Assembly: GCA_040005095.1 (NCBI GenBank)
Contig: JBDTZN010000001.1
Span: 31,512-95,511 of the forward strand
Length of the DNA: 64,000 nucleotides
Source: UBA5186 sp040005095
GTDB lineage: Bacteria; Actinomycetota; Thermoleophilia; Gaiellales; Gaiellaceae
Direction: 5' to 3'
Below, in pieces: positions 15,825 through 23,972 of the stretch. Position 1 is the first letter of the stretch. The number at the start of each line of letters is the position of its first letter. The translations under genes were made by a program, and so were the position numbers. The notes below the pieces were generated by a model that did not search any database, was not told where the DNA came from, and saw only the letters and a list, made by a program, of their open reading frames with translations.

Positions 15825-17138
15825 CTAGCGGCGGCGGCCGCGGCGCGGCGTGTACTCGCGACGAGTTGGTTCAACGGTGGCCGGCAGCTCTTCGGCCTCG
15901 TCGAAACGCGAGCCGTTCGAATCGCCCTGGTCGAGCTCGGCTCGCTCCGCGGTCAGCGGCTCCTGCGTCGTCTCTTCCGGCGGCGTTTCCTCGATCTCCA
16001 CGACGGCCTCGGGTTCCTCGGGGGCCGCGTACTCGAAGTCGCGTTCCCACGGGTCCACATACGGCTTCGCCTGCTCGGCGGCGAGCTCGGGCGTCGGTTC
16101 TGCTTCTTCCGTCTCGCGCCGGCCGAAGAGGCGGCGCTTTGGCTTCTCCTCGGCAATCGGCTCGGGTTCCGCCTCAGGCTCCGGGAGCACGACCGCCTCG
16201 AGCTCGGGCTCGAGCTCCGACTCCGCGGCGGGTTCGACCGAGCGTCGGAAGAGTCTCCGCCGTCGCGGCGACTCGTCGCTCTCGGCGAGCGGTTGCGGCG
16301 GCTCGGGGTCGGCCGGCTGGGAGGGCTCGTCAGGCGCAGGCTCCGGCGGCTCGGGCGGGAACGTCGGCTCCGGCGCGGTCGGCGGGAAGGTGGGCTCCGG
16401 CTGCGGAGGAACGAGGCTCGGCTCGGGCGCCGGCGGCTCGATCACCGCGACGGGCTCGACCTCGGCGACCTGCTCGGGCTCCGGTTCCAGCTCGACGGGC
16501 TCCGGCTCGACCGCCGGTTCCTCGGTTGCCACCGGAGGCGCGATCATCGTCTGGCCCCCGTCGTTGTCCTCGACGAGCTCGCCCCAGCCGCCCTGCTCGG
16601 GCGCGGGCTCCGGCTCCACCACGACCGCGGCCGGCGCTCCCGGGGCCACCCGGGGCAAGACCGGCGGGGAGATCCGGCTGCGATACGCGGTGAACTCGAT
16701 CAGCGCGGTCAGCGCCCAGGCTGCCAGCGTCACCGCGAGGACGATGGAGCTGTCGAAGTGGCCGATCGCTCCCGCGATCACCGGAACCGCGATCACGAAG
16801 GCGAGCTCGATCGCGATGCGCGGGACTGCGGGCGAGATGCCCACGCGCTCCGAGGCGCGCGGAGAGTAGGGCGACGACCAGCCCTGCGGCCCGAGTCCGG
16901 CGGAGCGCAGCGTGCGCAGGTCCGCGCGCAGCTCGGCCGCCTGGCGCGTGAATGTGTCGACGGCCTCGAGCGTCCGGAGCGTCGCGTCCAGCTGGGCCGT
17001 GTGCCGGTAGAACGCGTCGAACGCGGCGTGGACGGACTCGCGCTCGTAGCCGTTCTCGGCGACGGGCAAATCCTCGGCGCGAGGCAGAGGCATGCGCTCG
17101 GGCGCGCGCTCGCGCGAAGGCCAGGCGTCCTCGGTCAT
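15825..17138 (-). CDS. Membrane protein with long acidic Pro/Glu-rich tail
   Basis: ATG at 17138 gives 437 residues. The N-terminal 110 residues are helical (HAAFDAFYRHTAQLDATLRTLEAVDTF), followed by two membrane segments (IAIELAFVIAVPVIAGAIG, IVLAVTLAAWALTALIEF). Residues from about 180 onward are a disordered Glu/Pro-rich tail interrupted by RRRRLFRRS and KPKRRLFGRRE, two similar basic patches. Function unknown; this layout suggests an anchored scaffold. The frame stays open upstream into pit, but that part is antisense-like and is not included. Confidence 0.7.
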   Translation of the reverse strand: MTEDAWPSRERAPERMPLPRAEDLPVAENGYERESVHAAFDAFYRHTAQLDATLRTLEAVDTFTRQAAELRADLRTLRSAGLGPQGWSSPYSPRASERVGISPAVPRIAIELAFVIAVPVIAGAIGHFDSSIVLAVTLAAWALTALIEFTAYRSRISPPVLPRVAPGAPAAVVVEPEPAPEQGGWGELVEDNDGGQTMIAPPVATEEPAVEPEPVELEPEPEQVAEVEPVAVIEPPAPEPSLVPPQPEPTFPPTAPEPTFPPEPPEPAPDEPSQPADPEPPQPLAESDESPRRRRLFRRSVEPAAESELEPELEAVVLPEPEAEPEPIAEEKPKRRLFGRRETEEAEPTPELAAEQAKPYVDPWERDFEYAAPEEPEAVVEIEETPPEETTQEPLTAERAELDQGDSNGSRFDEAEELPATVEPTRREYTPRRGRRR

Positions 17139-17170
17139 GCGTTCAGTATGCCGACGATTCGCGCGGGACT

Positions 17171-18136
17171 CTAGAAAAGCCCCTGCACCGGCCAATAGAA
17201 CAGCGCTGCGACCAGCCCCGCCGCCGGGATCGTGAGGATCCACGCGAAGACGATGTTTCCGGCGACGCCCCAGCGAACTGCGGAGAGCCGCTTGGTCGCG
17301 CCCGCCCCCATGACCGCACCCGAGACGACGTGCGTGGTCGAGAGCGGATAGCCGTAGCGCGTTGCGAGGTAGATGGTCGCGCCGGCCGAGGCCTGGGCGG
17401 CAAACCCACTCTCGGGCTCCATCTGGAAGATGCGCTGGCCGAGCGTCCGCATGATCCGCCAGCCGCCGACGTAGGTCCCGAGCGCAATCGCGAGTCCGGC
17501 CGACCACTTGACCCAGGTCGGGATGGTCAGATCGGCGATCGAACCGTGCCGGTGCAGGACCAGGGCGAGCGCGATCACTCCCATCGTCTTCTGCGCGTCG
17601 TTCGCGCCGTGGGTGAACGCGACCCAGGTGCCGGTTCCGAGCTGGCCGAGGCGGAACCCCCGGTTCGCCACCCCAGGATTCAGCCACTGGAACACCCAGT
17701 AGATGACGAGCAGGAGCAAGAACGCAGCCGAGAATGCGATCAGCGGCGCGACGAGCGCCGGAATCGCAACCTTGTGCACGATCCCGTGCCAGAGGACGCC
17801 CTTCGTTCCCGACTGGACGAGCGCGGCGCCGACCAAGCCGCCGATCAGGGCGTGCGAGGAGCTGGAGGGAAGCCCGAGCCACCAGGTAAAGAGGTTCCAG
17901 GCGATCGCGCCGATCAGCGCCGCGAGCACCGTCTGCATCGTGGCCAGGTGTCCGTCGATGATTCCTTTGCTGATCGTCTTCGCGACGGCGACCGTGACGA
18001 AGGCTCCGGCAAGATTGGCGACGGACGCGATAGCCACGGCGACTCGAGGCGACACGGCGCGCGTCGAGACGGAGGTCGCGACAGCGTTGGCCGTGTCGTG
18101 GAAGCCGTTCGTGAAGTCGAAGCCCAGCGCGACCAC
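17171..18136 (-). CDS. pit: PiT-family inorganic phosphate transporter
   Basis: 321 residues from GTG 18136. Both PiT signature copies are visible: GFDFTNGFHDTANAVAT at the N-terminus and GTWVAFTHGANDAQKTMGV in the middle, with about ten membrane segments. It is a low-affinity phosphate:proton or cation symporter. The family-like sequence continues upstream of the GTG (NTNDVLLGLVVV) to an in-frame TGA overlapping the end of the DUF47 gene, but no ATG, GTG or TTG occurs there; a CTG at 18154 is the only near-cognate start. It follows the DUF47 gene in the pst-phoU gene string, the usual pairing for Pit. Confidence 0.92.
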   Translation of the reverse strand: MVALGFDFTNGFHDTANAVATSVSTRAVSPRVAVAIASVANLAGAFVTVAVAKTISKGIIDGHLATMQTVLAALIGAIAWNLFTWWLGLPSSSSHALIGGLVGAALVQSGTKGVLWHGIVHKVAIPALVAPLIAFSAAFLLLLVIYWVFQWLNPGVANRGFRLGQLGTGTWVAFTHGANDAQKTMGVIALALVLHRHGSIADLTIPTWVKWSAGLAIALGTYVGGWRIMRTLGQRIFQMEPESGFAAQASAGATIYLATRYGYPLSTTHVVSGAVMGAGATKRLSAVRWGVAGNIVFAWILTIPAAGLVAALFYWPVQGLF

Positions 18137-18167
18137 GACGACGAGCCCGAGCAGGACGTCGTTGGTG

Positions 18168-18791
18168 TTAACGGTTCTTCACCAAGATGGCTTCGAGCAC
18201 GTCGGCGGCGTTCTCGCACGCGTCGACCGCTTCCTCGAGCCGCTCGTGGATGTCCTTCCAGCGAATGATCGCGATCGGATCCTGCTCGGTCATGAAGAGC
18301 TCGGACACGGCTGCGCGGTTGAGCGTGTCGCCCTCGTCCTCGAGCTCGCGCAGTGCATCCAGATGGAGCTGCGAGTCCTTGAATCCCTCCAGCAGCGCGA
18401 CGGCCTCCTGTAGCTTCGTCGCGGCCCGCAGGATCACGCCGGCCTGGTCGCGCGCCGCCGTGCGCACGCGCGTGACCCCATAACCGACGATGTTTCCCGC
18501 GGCCTCGTCAACGTGGTCGCAAACGTCGTCGATCGCGCCTGCGAGCCGGTACATGTCGTCCCGGTCGAACGGCGTCACGAACGTGCGGTTCAGCAGGTCG
18601 ACGACCTCGTGCGTCAGACGGTCGCCCTCGTGCTCGGCGTCCTTGATCGAGCGGAGTGCTTCCTCCTTGTTCTCCGGGAACGTCTCGAGGAGCCGGTCGA
18701 GCTGCCTCGCGATCTCGACGGCATTTGCGGCGGCGCGGTTGTAGAGCTGGAAGAACTCCTTCTTCTGTGGGACCAGCGTGAGCCGTGGCAC
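18168..18791 (-). CDS. DUF47/PhoU-like phosphate transport regulator
   Basis: 207 residues, GTG with GGGAG 6 bp upstream. An all-helical PhoU-like protein (AEHEGDRLTHEVVDLLNRTFVTPFDRDDMYRLAGAIDDVCDHV), matching the family typically encoded beside PiT transporters and thought to regulate them. Acidic and His residues in the helices are candidate metal-cluster ligands. It lies 31 bp after arsC and directly before pit on the same strand. Confidence 0.9.
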   Translation of the reverse strand: MPRLTLVPQKKEFFQLYNRAAANAVEIARQLDRLLETFPENKEEALRSIKDAEHEGDRLTHEVVDLLNRTFVTPFDRDDMYRLAGAIDDVCDHVDEAAGNIVGYGVTRVRTAARDQAGVILRAATKLQEAVALLEGFKDSQLHLDALRELEDEGDTLNRAAVSELFMTEQDPIAIIRWKDIHERLEEAVDACENAADVLEAILVKNR

Positions 18792-18822
18792 TAGCGTCTC
18801 CCTCGTCGCGGACGCGGGGAGT

Positions 18823-19209
18823 CTAAAGCTCTGCGCTAAGCGTCTCGACGCGTTGTGCGATGTCGTCCCTCAACGCGCGCACCTCGTCGACCGGGCGACC
18901 CTTCGGATCGGGCAGCTCCCAGTCGATGTATCGCTTCCCCGGGATGTACGGACAGGCGTCTCCGCAGCCCATCGTGACGATGACGTCTGCCCACTCGGCG
19001 AGCTCGTCGGAGAGCTTTTGCGGCGTCCTGCCGGAGAGATCGACGCCGATCTCGCGCATGACCTCGATCACCTCGGGATGAACGCGCTCCGCAGGCTCCG
19101 TACCCGCTGAATCGGCCTCGTGCCGTCCACCCGCCGCCCGCTCGAACAGCGCCTTGCTCATCTGCGAGCGCCCGGCGTTGTGAAGGCACACGAAGAGGAC
19201 GCGCGCCAC
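18823..19209 (-). CDS. arsC: Arsenate reductase / low-molecular-weight phosphatase family
   Basis: 128 residues from GTG 19209, which overlaps the phoU stop by one base (TAGTG). It has the CX5R phosphate loop VCLHNAGRS (C8, R14) and the distal DP motif (D101). Extra cysteines C82 and C86 in MGCGDACPYIPG are spaced closer than C82-C89 of the staphylococcal thioredoxin-coupled enzyme. This favours arsenate reductase over protein-tyrosine phosphatase, though the exact redox partner is open. Placement between phoU and the DUF47-pit pair suggests removal of arsenate that enters through phosphate transporters. Confidence 0.85.
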   Translation of the reverse strand: MARVLFVCLHNAGRSQMSKALFERAAGGRHEADSAGTEPAERVHPEVIEVMREIGVDLSGRTPQKLSDELAEWADVIVTMGCGDACPYIPGKRYIDWELPDPKGRPVDEVRALRDDIAQRVETLSAEL

Positions 19210-19916
19210 TAGTGCGTGTCGCCGAGCCGCTCCTCGCTGGGGTGCGAGGCGTCGGTGAACTCGCGGAACTCGGCGGTGACGAGATACGCGGTCTGCTCGC
19301 CGATGTCGACGGCGTGGTCGCCGATGCGCTCGAGGCAGCGCGAGACGATCAGCATCCGCAGGCCCCATTCGCGCAGCGAGCGGTCCGGGCCGAGGTCGAG
19401 CACCCGCTCGACGACGCGCCGGTTGCCGCGATCGATCAGCTCGTCGAGGTCGACGAGCGACTCCGCCCGGCCGACGTCGCGCTGGTGGAACGAGTCGAGC
19501 GCGAGCCGGATCATCTCCTCCGCCCGCGAACCCATCTCCTCGAACGCCGAGAGCAGGGCCTCGTCCGACTCGTTCTCCGCGACGAGCTTCGTGAGCTTGG
19601 CGATCGTGACGCAGTAGTCGGCGGCTCGCTCGAGGTGCAGATTGATGTGGAGCATCGCGAGCACGAGCCGCAGGTCGCCGGCGACCGGGGTCTGCCGCGC
19701 GAGCAGCGCGTGGATGCCCTGCTCGATCTGCACATACGCGCGGTCGACGTCGTCGTCGAAGGCGATCACCTCGTCGGCGAGCTCGAGGTCGCGCTGGCGC
19801 ATGGCGTTGAGCGCGCCGCGCAGCGCGCGGATCACGAGCTCGCCCTCCTCCTGCAGCGTCGCCTCGACCCGGTCGAGGTCCTCCTGGAACGAGACGCGGT
19901 AGGTCTCAGGCTTCAT
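19209..19916 (-). CDS. phoU: Phosphate signalling protein PhoU
   Basis: 235 residues; two repeats of the PhoU three-helix unit with the conserved motifs ALRGALNAMRQRDLELADEVI, DLRLVLAMLHINLHLERAADYC and MLIVSRCLERIGDHAVDIGE. PhoU inhibits PhoR signalling when phosphate is plentiful and modulates PstSCAB. It is separated from pstB by 156 bp containing a long imperfect palindrome, and is translationally coupled to arsC by a one-base overlap. Confidence 0.95.
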   Translation of the reverse strand: MKPETYRVSFQEDLDRVEATLQEEGELVIRALRGALNAMRQRDLELADEVIAFDDDVDRAYVQIEQGIHALLARQTPVAGDLRLVLAMLHINLHLERAADYCVTIAKLTKLVAENESDEALLSAFEEMGSRAEEMIRLALDSFHQRDVGRAESLVDLDELIDRGNRRVVERVLDLGPDRSLREWGLRMLIVSRCLERIGDHAVDIGEQTAYLVTAEFREFTDASHPSEERLGDTH

Positions 19917-19932
19917 TTCGGTCCGACCACGC

Positions 19933-20044
19933 GTTGCCAGGGTGCGATGGACGAGTGCGAGGCAAGGACGCAGGGAGCGGCCATAGCAGCGCTATGGCCG
20001 CGACGGAGGACGCCGCATCGTGCCGTCCAGCGCGGCCTGGCGAC
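19933..20044. repeat. Long imperfect palindrome between pstB and phoU
   Basis: The arms are about 50 bp each; GTTGCCAGG at 19933 pairs with CCTGGCGAC at 20036, and the centre is a perfect 11-bp stem GCGGCCATAGC/GCTATGGCCGC (19977-20001) with a 3-nt loop. It resembles a REP or miniature-element hairpin. In the pst transcript it would form a strong RNA structure separating pstB from phoU expression. I see no second copy in this window. Confidence 0.6.
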
Positions 20045-20072
20045 GTGTGCGTCACGTCGAGATGAGGCCTCA

Positions 20073-20924
20073 TTAGCCAAAGCGTCCCGTCACGTAGCCC
20101 TCGGTGCGAGGATCGCTTGGCTGGGTGAAGATCTTCTGGGTCTCGTCGTACTCGACGAGGATCCCGCTGCGCTCGCCCTCAGCGTCCTCCTCGCTCAGGC
20201 TGAAGAAGCAGGTCCGGTCGGCAACACGCGCGGCCTGCTGCATGTTGTGCGTGAGGATCACGATCGTGTAGCTGCGCTTCAACTGATGGATCAGGTCCTC
20301 GATAGCGGACGTCGCGATCGGGTCGAGCGCCGAGGCCGGCTCGTCGAGCAGGAGCACGTTCGGCTCGACTGCGAGCGCCCTCGCGATGCAGAGCCGCTGC
20401 TGCTGGCCGCCCGAGAGGCTGAGCGCGTTCCGCTTCAGCCGGCCCTTGACCTCGTCCCAGAGCGCTGCCTGCTCGAGCGCACGCTGGACGCGCTCTTCCA
20501 TGCCGGCCCGCATGCCCAGCACGCGCGGCCCCCAGGCGACGTTGTCGTAGATCGACTTTGGAAACGGATTCGGCTTCTGGAAGACCATGCCGATCCAGCG
20601 ACGCACCTCGACCGGGTCGACGTCGCGGTCGTAGAGGTTCTTGCCCTGGTAGACGACCTCGCCCTCGACTTTCGCGGTCGGCACGAGATCGTTCATCCGG
20701 TTCAGCGAGCGGATGAACGTGCTCTTGCCGCAGCCGGACGGGCCGATCACGGCGGTGACGAGGTTGCGGTAGATCTCGAAGCTGACGTCGCGGATCGCCG
20801 TCGTGCGGCCGTAGCGGACGGTCAGGTTCCGGATGTCGAAGACGACCTCCTGCCGGGTCGGCGCGGGGGTCTGCTCGCGCTGCGCGATCTCCACCCGGCC
20901 CACGCGCGTGATCGTATCGCTCAT
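20073..20924 (-). CDS. pstB: Phosphate ABC transporter ATP-binding protein PstB
   Basis: 283 residues from ATG 20924, overlapping the pstA stop as ATGA. ABC motifs: Walker A GPSGCGKSTF, Q-loop VFQKPNPFPKSIYDNVAWG (a PstB hallmark), signature LSGGQQQR, Walker B VLLLDEPASALDP, and H-loop ILTHNMQQA. It energises high-affinity phosphate uptake with PstA and PstC. The first 25 residues are a polar extension. Confidence 0.97.
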   Translation of the reverse strand: MSDTITRVGRVEIAQREQTPAPTRQEVVFDIRNLTVRYGRTTAIRDVSFEIYRNLVTAVIGPSGCGKSTFIRSLNRMNDLVPTAKVEGEVVYQGKNLYDRDVDPVEVRRWIGMVFQKPNPFPKSIYDNVAWGPRVLGMRAGMEERVQRALEQAALWDEVKGRLKRNALSLSGGQQQRLCIARALAVEPNVLLLDEPASALDPIATSAIEDLIHQLKRSYTIVILTHNMQQAARVADRTCFFSLSEEDAEGERSGILVEYDETQKIFTQPSDPRTEGYVTGRFG

Positions 20925-21805
20925 CCGACCTGTCCCAGCTTGCGGCGGCTGCGGGCCAGCATGGCGCGCGAGAGCAGGCTTGCGAGCAGCACGAAGGAGA
21001 TCAGCGCCAGAGCGGCCGCCCAAGCCCGCGCATGATCGAGCGGGTCAGGCGACTCGGACAGCTCGAAGATCGTCAGGGGCACCGACTGGAGCGGCTGGCG
21101 CGGATCCCAGGTCACGAACGGCGCTGTCAGCGACGACGTGAAGAGCAGCGGCGCCGTCTCCCCGGCAGCGCGCGCGACGGCCAGCATCGTCCCGGTCATG
21201 ATCCCGCCGATCGAGGCCGGGAGGATGATCCCGACGACGGTGCGCCAGCGGCTGACCCCGAGCGCGTAGCTCGCCTCGCGCAGCGTCTCCGGGACGACGC
21301 GCAGGACCTCCTGCGTCGAGCGCGCGATCAGCGGCAGCATGATGATCGCGAGCGCGAACGAGCCCGCCAGGCCGCTCTGCTGGTGTGAGAGCACGAGGAT
21401 CCCGAAGACGAAGATCCCGATCACGATCGAGGGGATCCCGTTGAGGACGTCGAGCGCGAGACGGATCGTCTCCTCCAGCCGCTTCGGCGCGAACTCCGAG
21501 AGGTAGAGCGCCGTCAGCACTCCCACCGGCAGGGCGATCAGCGCCGCAACAGCGACGATCACGAGGCTGCCGGCGAAGGCGTTCGCGAGCCCGCCGCCCG
21601 GCGCGCCGAAGCCGGCCGGCGCCTTCGTGAAAAAGTCGAGGCTGATCGCCGGCAGCCCCCGACGAAGCACCGAGACGATCACCGTGCCGAGCAGCGCGAC
21701 CGCGACGAGCGCCGCTACGGTCGCGAGCGCCTCCATCAACAGGTTGACGGCCTTCCGGCGGCGCAAGCGCGGGCTCGGCCGGCCCCAGGAAGCCGCCGCG
21801 CTCAC
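20921..21805 (-). CDS. pstA: Phosphate ABC transporter permease PstA
   Basis: 294 residues from GTG 21805 (GTGA overlap with the pstC stop). Six membrane segments with the EAA loop region EASYALGVSRWRTVVGIILP followed by ARAAGETAPLLFTS, typical of PstA. It forms the membrane channel with PstC. Codon and base composition are like its neighbours. Confidence 0.95.
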   Translation of the reverse strand: MSAAASWGRPSPRLRRRKAVNLLMEALATVAALVAVALLGTVIVSVLRRGLPAISLDFFTKAPAGFGAPGGGLANAFAGSLVIVAVAALIALPVGVLTALYLSEFAPKRLEETIRLALDVLNGIPSIVIGIFVFGILVLSHQQSGLAGSFALAIIMLPLIARSTQEVLRVVPETLREASYALGVSRWRTVVGIILPASIGGIMTGTMLAVARAAGETAPLLFTSSLTAPFVTWDPRQPLQSVPLTIFELSESPDPLDHARAWAAALALISFVLLASLLSRAMLARSRRKLGQVG

Positions 21806-22773
21806 GAGCCACCCGTTCGCTGGAACTCGAAGCGCCTGACGATCACCTGCGCGAGCAGGTTCACCACGAGCGAGATCGCGAGCAAGATCGCCGCGAGGTA
21901 GACGAGCGCCGAGACCTGGAGTGCCGTCGAGGCGCCCTGGTACTGGCTGGCGATCCGGCTCGCGAGCGTGTCGCCCGGCTTGAAGAGCGACAGGCTTACC
22001 CCGGCGAAGCCGCCGATCACCTGCGTGACCGCGATCGCCTCGCCAACGGCGCGCCCCAGTCCGAGGATCACCGCCGCGGCGATGCCGGGCCGCGCCGACG
22101 GCAGGACGACACCGCGCACCATCTCCCAGCGCGTCAGCCCGAGGGCGAGCGCGCCTTCCTCCAGCTCGCGCGGGACGCTCTGGAAGAGCTCGCGACTGAT
22201 GCTCGCCACGATCGGGACGACCATGATCGTCAGCACGACGGCCGCGGTGAGCATCCCCGTCCCCGCCGAGGGGATGTCGCCCTTGAAGAACGGCGTCCAA
22301 CCGAGGGCGCTCTTGAGCACGGGATCGAGATGCTGCGCTAGGAACGGCCCGAGTACGAGGATCCCCCACAGCCCGACGACCACGCTCGGGATGGCCGCGA
22401 GCAACTCGACGAGCGCGCCGATCACGTCGCGGACGCCGCGCGGTGCCAGCTCGCTTAGATAGAGGCCGATGGCGATCGCGATCGGCGTCGCCAGCACGAG
22501 CGCGATCGCGGAGGTCAAGGCGGTGCCGAGGATGAAGTCGCGCGCCCCGAACACGCCTTTGACCGGATCCCACGCAGCCGTGGTCACGAAGCCGAGCCCG
22601 AACTTGTGGAACGCGAGACGCGAGCCGTCCGCGACCTTCCACCCGATGGCGATGACGAGCGCAAGCGCGGCAAGAGCCGGGATCAGCGTCAGCCCGTGAA
22701 AGAGGACGTCGGCCACGCGGTCGCCGGCGCGCCTGGGCACGCGCGCGGGCAGCGCGGAGGGTGCGACGCTCAT
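21802..22773 (-). CDS. pstC: Phosphate ABC transporter permease PstC
   Basis: 323 residues from ATG. Six main membrane segments; LATPIAIAIGLYLSELAP, LLAAIPSVVVGLWGILVLGP and the EAA loop EGALALGLTRWEMVRGVVLP with GRAVGEAIAVTQVIGG identify PstC. It is the first gene of the minus-strand string pstC-pstA-pstB-phoU-arsC-DUF47-pit, divergent from pstS. A Pho box lies in the 145-bp shared gap. Confidence 0.95.
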   Translation of the reverse strand: MSVAPSALPARVPRRAGDRVADVLFHGLTLIPALAALALVIAIGWKVADGSRLAFHKFGLGFVTTAAWDPVKGVFGARDFILGTALTSAIALVLATPIAIAIGLYLSELAPRGVRDVIGALVELLAAIPSVVVGLWGILVLGPFLAQHLDPVLKSALGWTPFFKGDIPSAGTGMLTAAVVLTIMVVPIVASISRELFQSVPRELEEGALALGLTRWEMVRGVVLPSARPGIAAAVILGLGRAVGEAIAVTQVIGGFAGVSLSLFKPGDTLASRIASQYQGASTALQVSALVYLAAILLAISLVVNLLAQVIVRRFEFQRTGGS

Positions 22774-22814
22774 CGACCGCGAGGCTAACCCGTCGGAGCG
22801 CCCTTTCCTGGGTC

Positions 22815-22843
22815 GTTCACCAGGTCGTAACCACTCCGCGACC
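22815..22843 (+). promoter_or_regulatory. Candidate Pho box between pstC and pstS
   Basis: GTTCACC at 22815 and CGTAACC at 22826 are spaced exactly 11 bp, with a weaker third unit CGCGACC at 22837. Actinobacterial PhoP binds 11-bp direct repeats of this type. It sits about 75 bp upstream of the pstS start and about 45 bp from the divergent pstC start. The same unit occurs three times at 28465-28493. Confidence 0.6.
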
Positions 22844-22918
22844 TTCTCTCAGCCCACGTCCACGCGTGCACGAGCCACTCTGAGCTCGTCAGGTTCCGAA
22901 AGAGACAGAGGAGAGGTC

Positions 22919-23947
22919 TTGAAGCGAAGAATTGCCATCCTGGGCACGGCCGTTGCAGGGCTCGCGCTCGCCACGGCCGCGGGCGCGACGACGACCACGA
23001 GCAGCGACAACAACCTGAAGGGCGCGGGCAGCTCGTTCGTGTTCCCGCTCGTGTCCACCTGGATCCCGGCGGTCAAGTCGGACATCGGCTATTCCGTCTC
23101 CTACAACCCGGTCGGAAGCGGGGCAGGCATCGCCGCGATCACGAATCGGCAGGTCGACTTCGGCGCGAGCGACGCACCGCTGACCGCCGACCAGTTCAGC
23201 GCCTGCAAGGGCTGCGTGCAGATCCCGTGGGCCCTGTCGGCGACGTCGGTCGCCTACAACCTGAACAACGCGCCGGTCCACCTGAAAATCTCCGGGAAGG
23301 TGCTCGCCGACATCTACCTCGGCAAGATCACGCGCTGGAACGACGCGCGGCTGGCGAAGCTGAACAAGGGCGCCTCGCTGCCGAATCAGAAGATCACGCC
23401 GATCTACCGCAGCGATGCCTCCGGGACGACGTACAACTTCACGGACTACCTGTCCTCGGCGAGCTCCGAGTTCAAGTCCAAGATCGGCAAGGGCACGCAG
23501 GTCAACTTCCCCACTGGGGTCGGCGGCCGCGGCAGCTCGGGCGTGTCCGCGGTTCTGAAGCAGACGGACGGCGGGATCATGTACGCCGACGTCGCATACT
23601 CGGTCACGAACCACTTCAAGTTCTTGTCGGTCCAGAACCGCGCCGGGAAGTACATCCTGCCCGGCATCGTCGGGATCAAGGGTGCCGCGGCGAGCGTGAC
23701 CAAAGTCCCCGGGAACAACGAGATCTCGATCGTCAACCCGGCCAAGAAGTACAAGGCCGCGTACCCGGTCTCGACTTACACCTACGTCATCCTCCCGCTG
23801 CAGACGGGCAGCGCGCCCGAGTTGCGCAAGTTCGTCTTCTGGGCGCTCACGAAGGGACAGCCGCTCGGCTTGAAGCTGCGCTTCGTCCCGGTGCCGAAAA
23901 CGGTGCTCGTCGCATCGGAGAAGACGCTCAAGCGGATCCACACGTAG
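22919..23947 (+). CDS. pstS: Phosphate-binding protein PstS
   Basis: 342 residues from TTG 22919 with GGAGAGG upstream. A signal peptide (1-23) lacks a lipobox Cys, so it may be freely secreted or held by other means. Binding motifs: GAGSSFVFPLVSTWI, YNPVGSGAGIAAI, DFGASDAPLT, YRSDASGTTYNFTDYL and GGRGSSGVS. It delivers phosphate to PstCAB. Divergent from pstC, which is unusual compared with the common pstSCAB order; each half can thus be expressed from its own side of the Pho box. Confidence 0.96.
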   Translation: MKRRIAILGTAVAGLALATAAGATTTTSSDNNLKGAGSSFVFPLVSTWIPAVKSDIGYSVSYNPVGSGAGIAAITNRQVDFGASDAPLTADQFSACKGCVQIPWALSATSVAYNLNNAPVHLKISGKVLADIYLGKITRWNDARLAKLNKGASLPNQKITPIYRSDASGTTYNFTDYLSSASSEFKSKIGKGTQVNFPTGVGGRGSSGVSAVLKQTDGGIMYADVAYSVTNHFKFLSVQNRAGKYILPGIVGIKGAAASVTKVPGNNEISIVNPAKKYKAAYPVSTYTYVILPLQTGSAPELRKFVFWALTKGQPLGLKLRFVPVPKTVLVASEKTLKRIHT

Positions 23948-23972
23948 TTGCTCGGCTAGGCTCTTCTGCGCC

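Noticed and set aside
14480..16693. 756-codon plus-strand open frame
   Set aside because: Antisense to the PASTA protein and the acidic-tail protein, with no recognisable domain.
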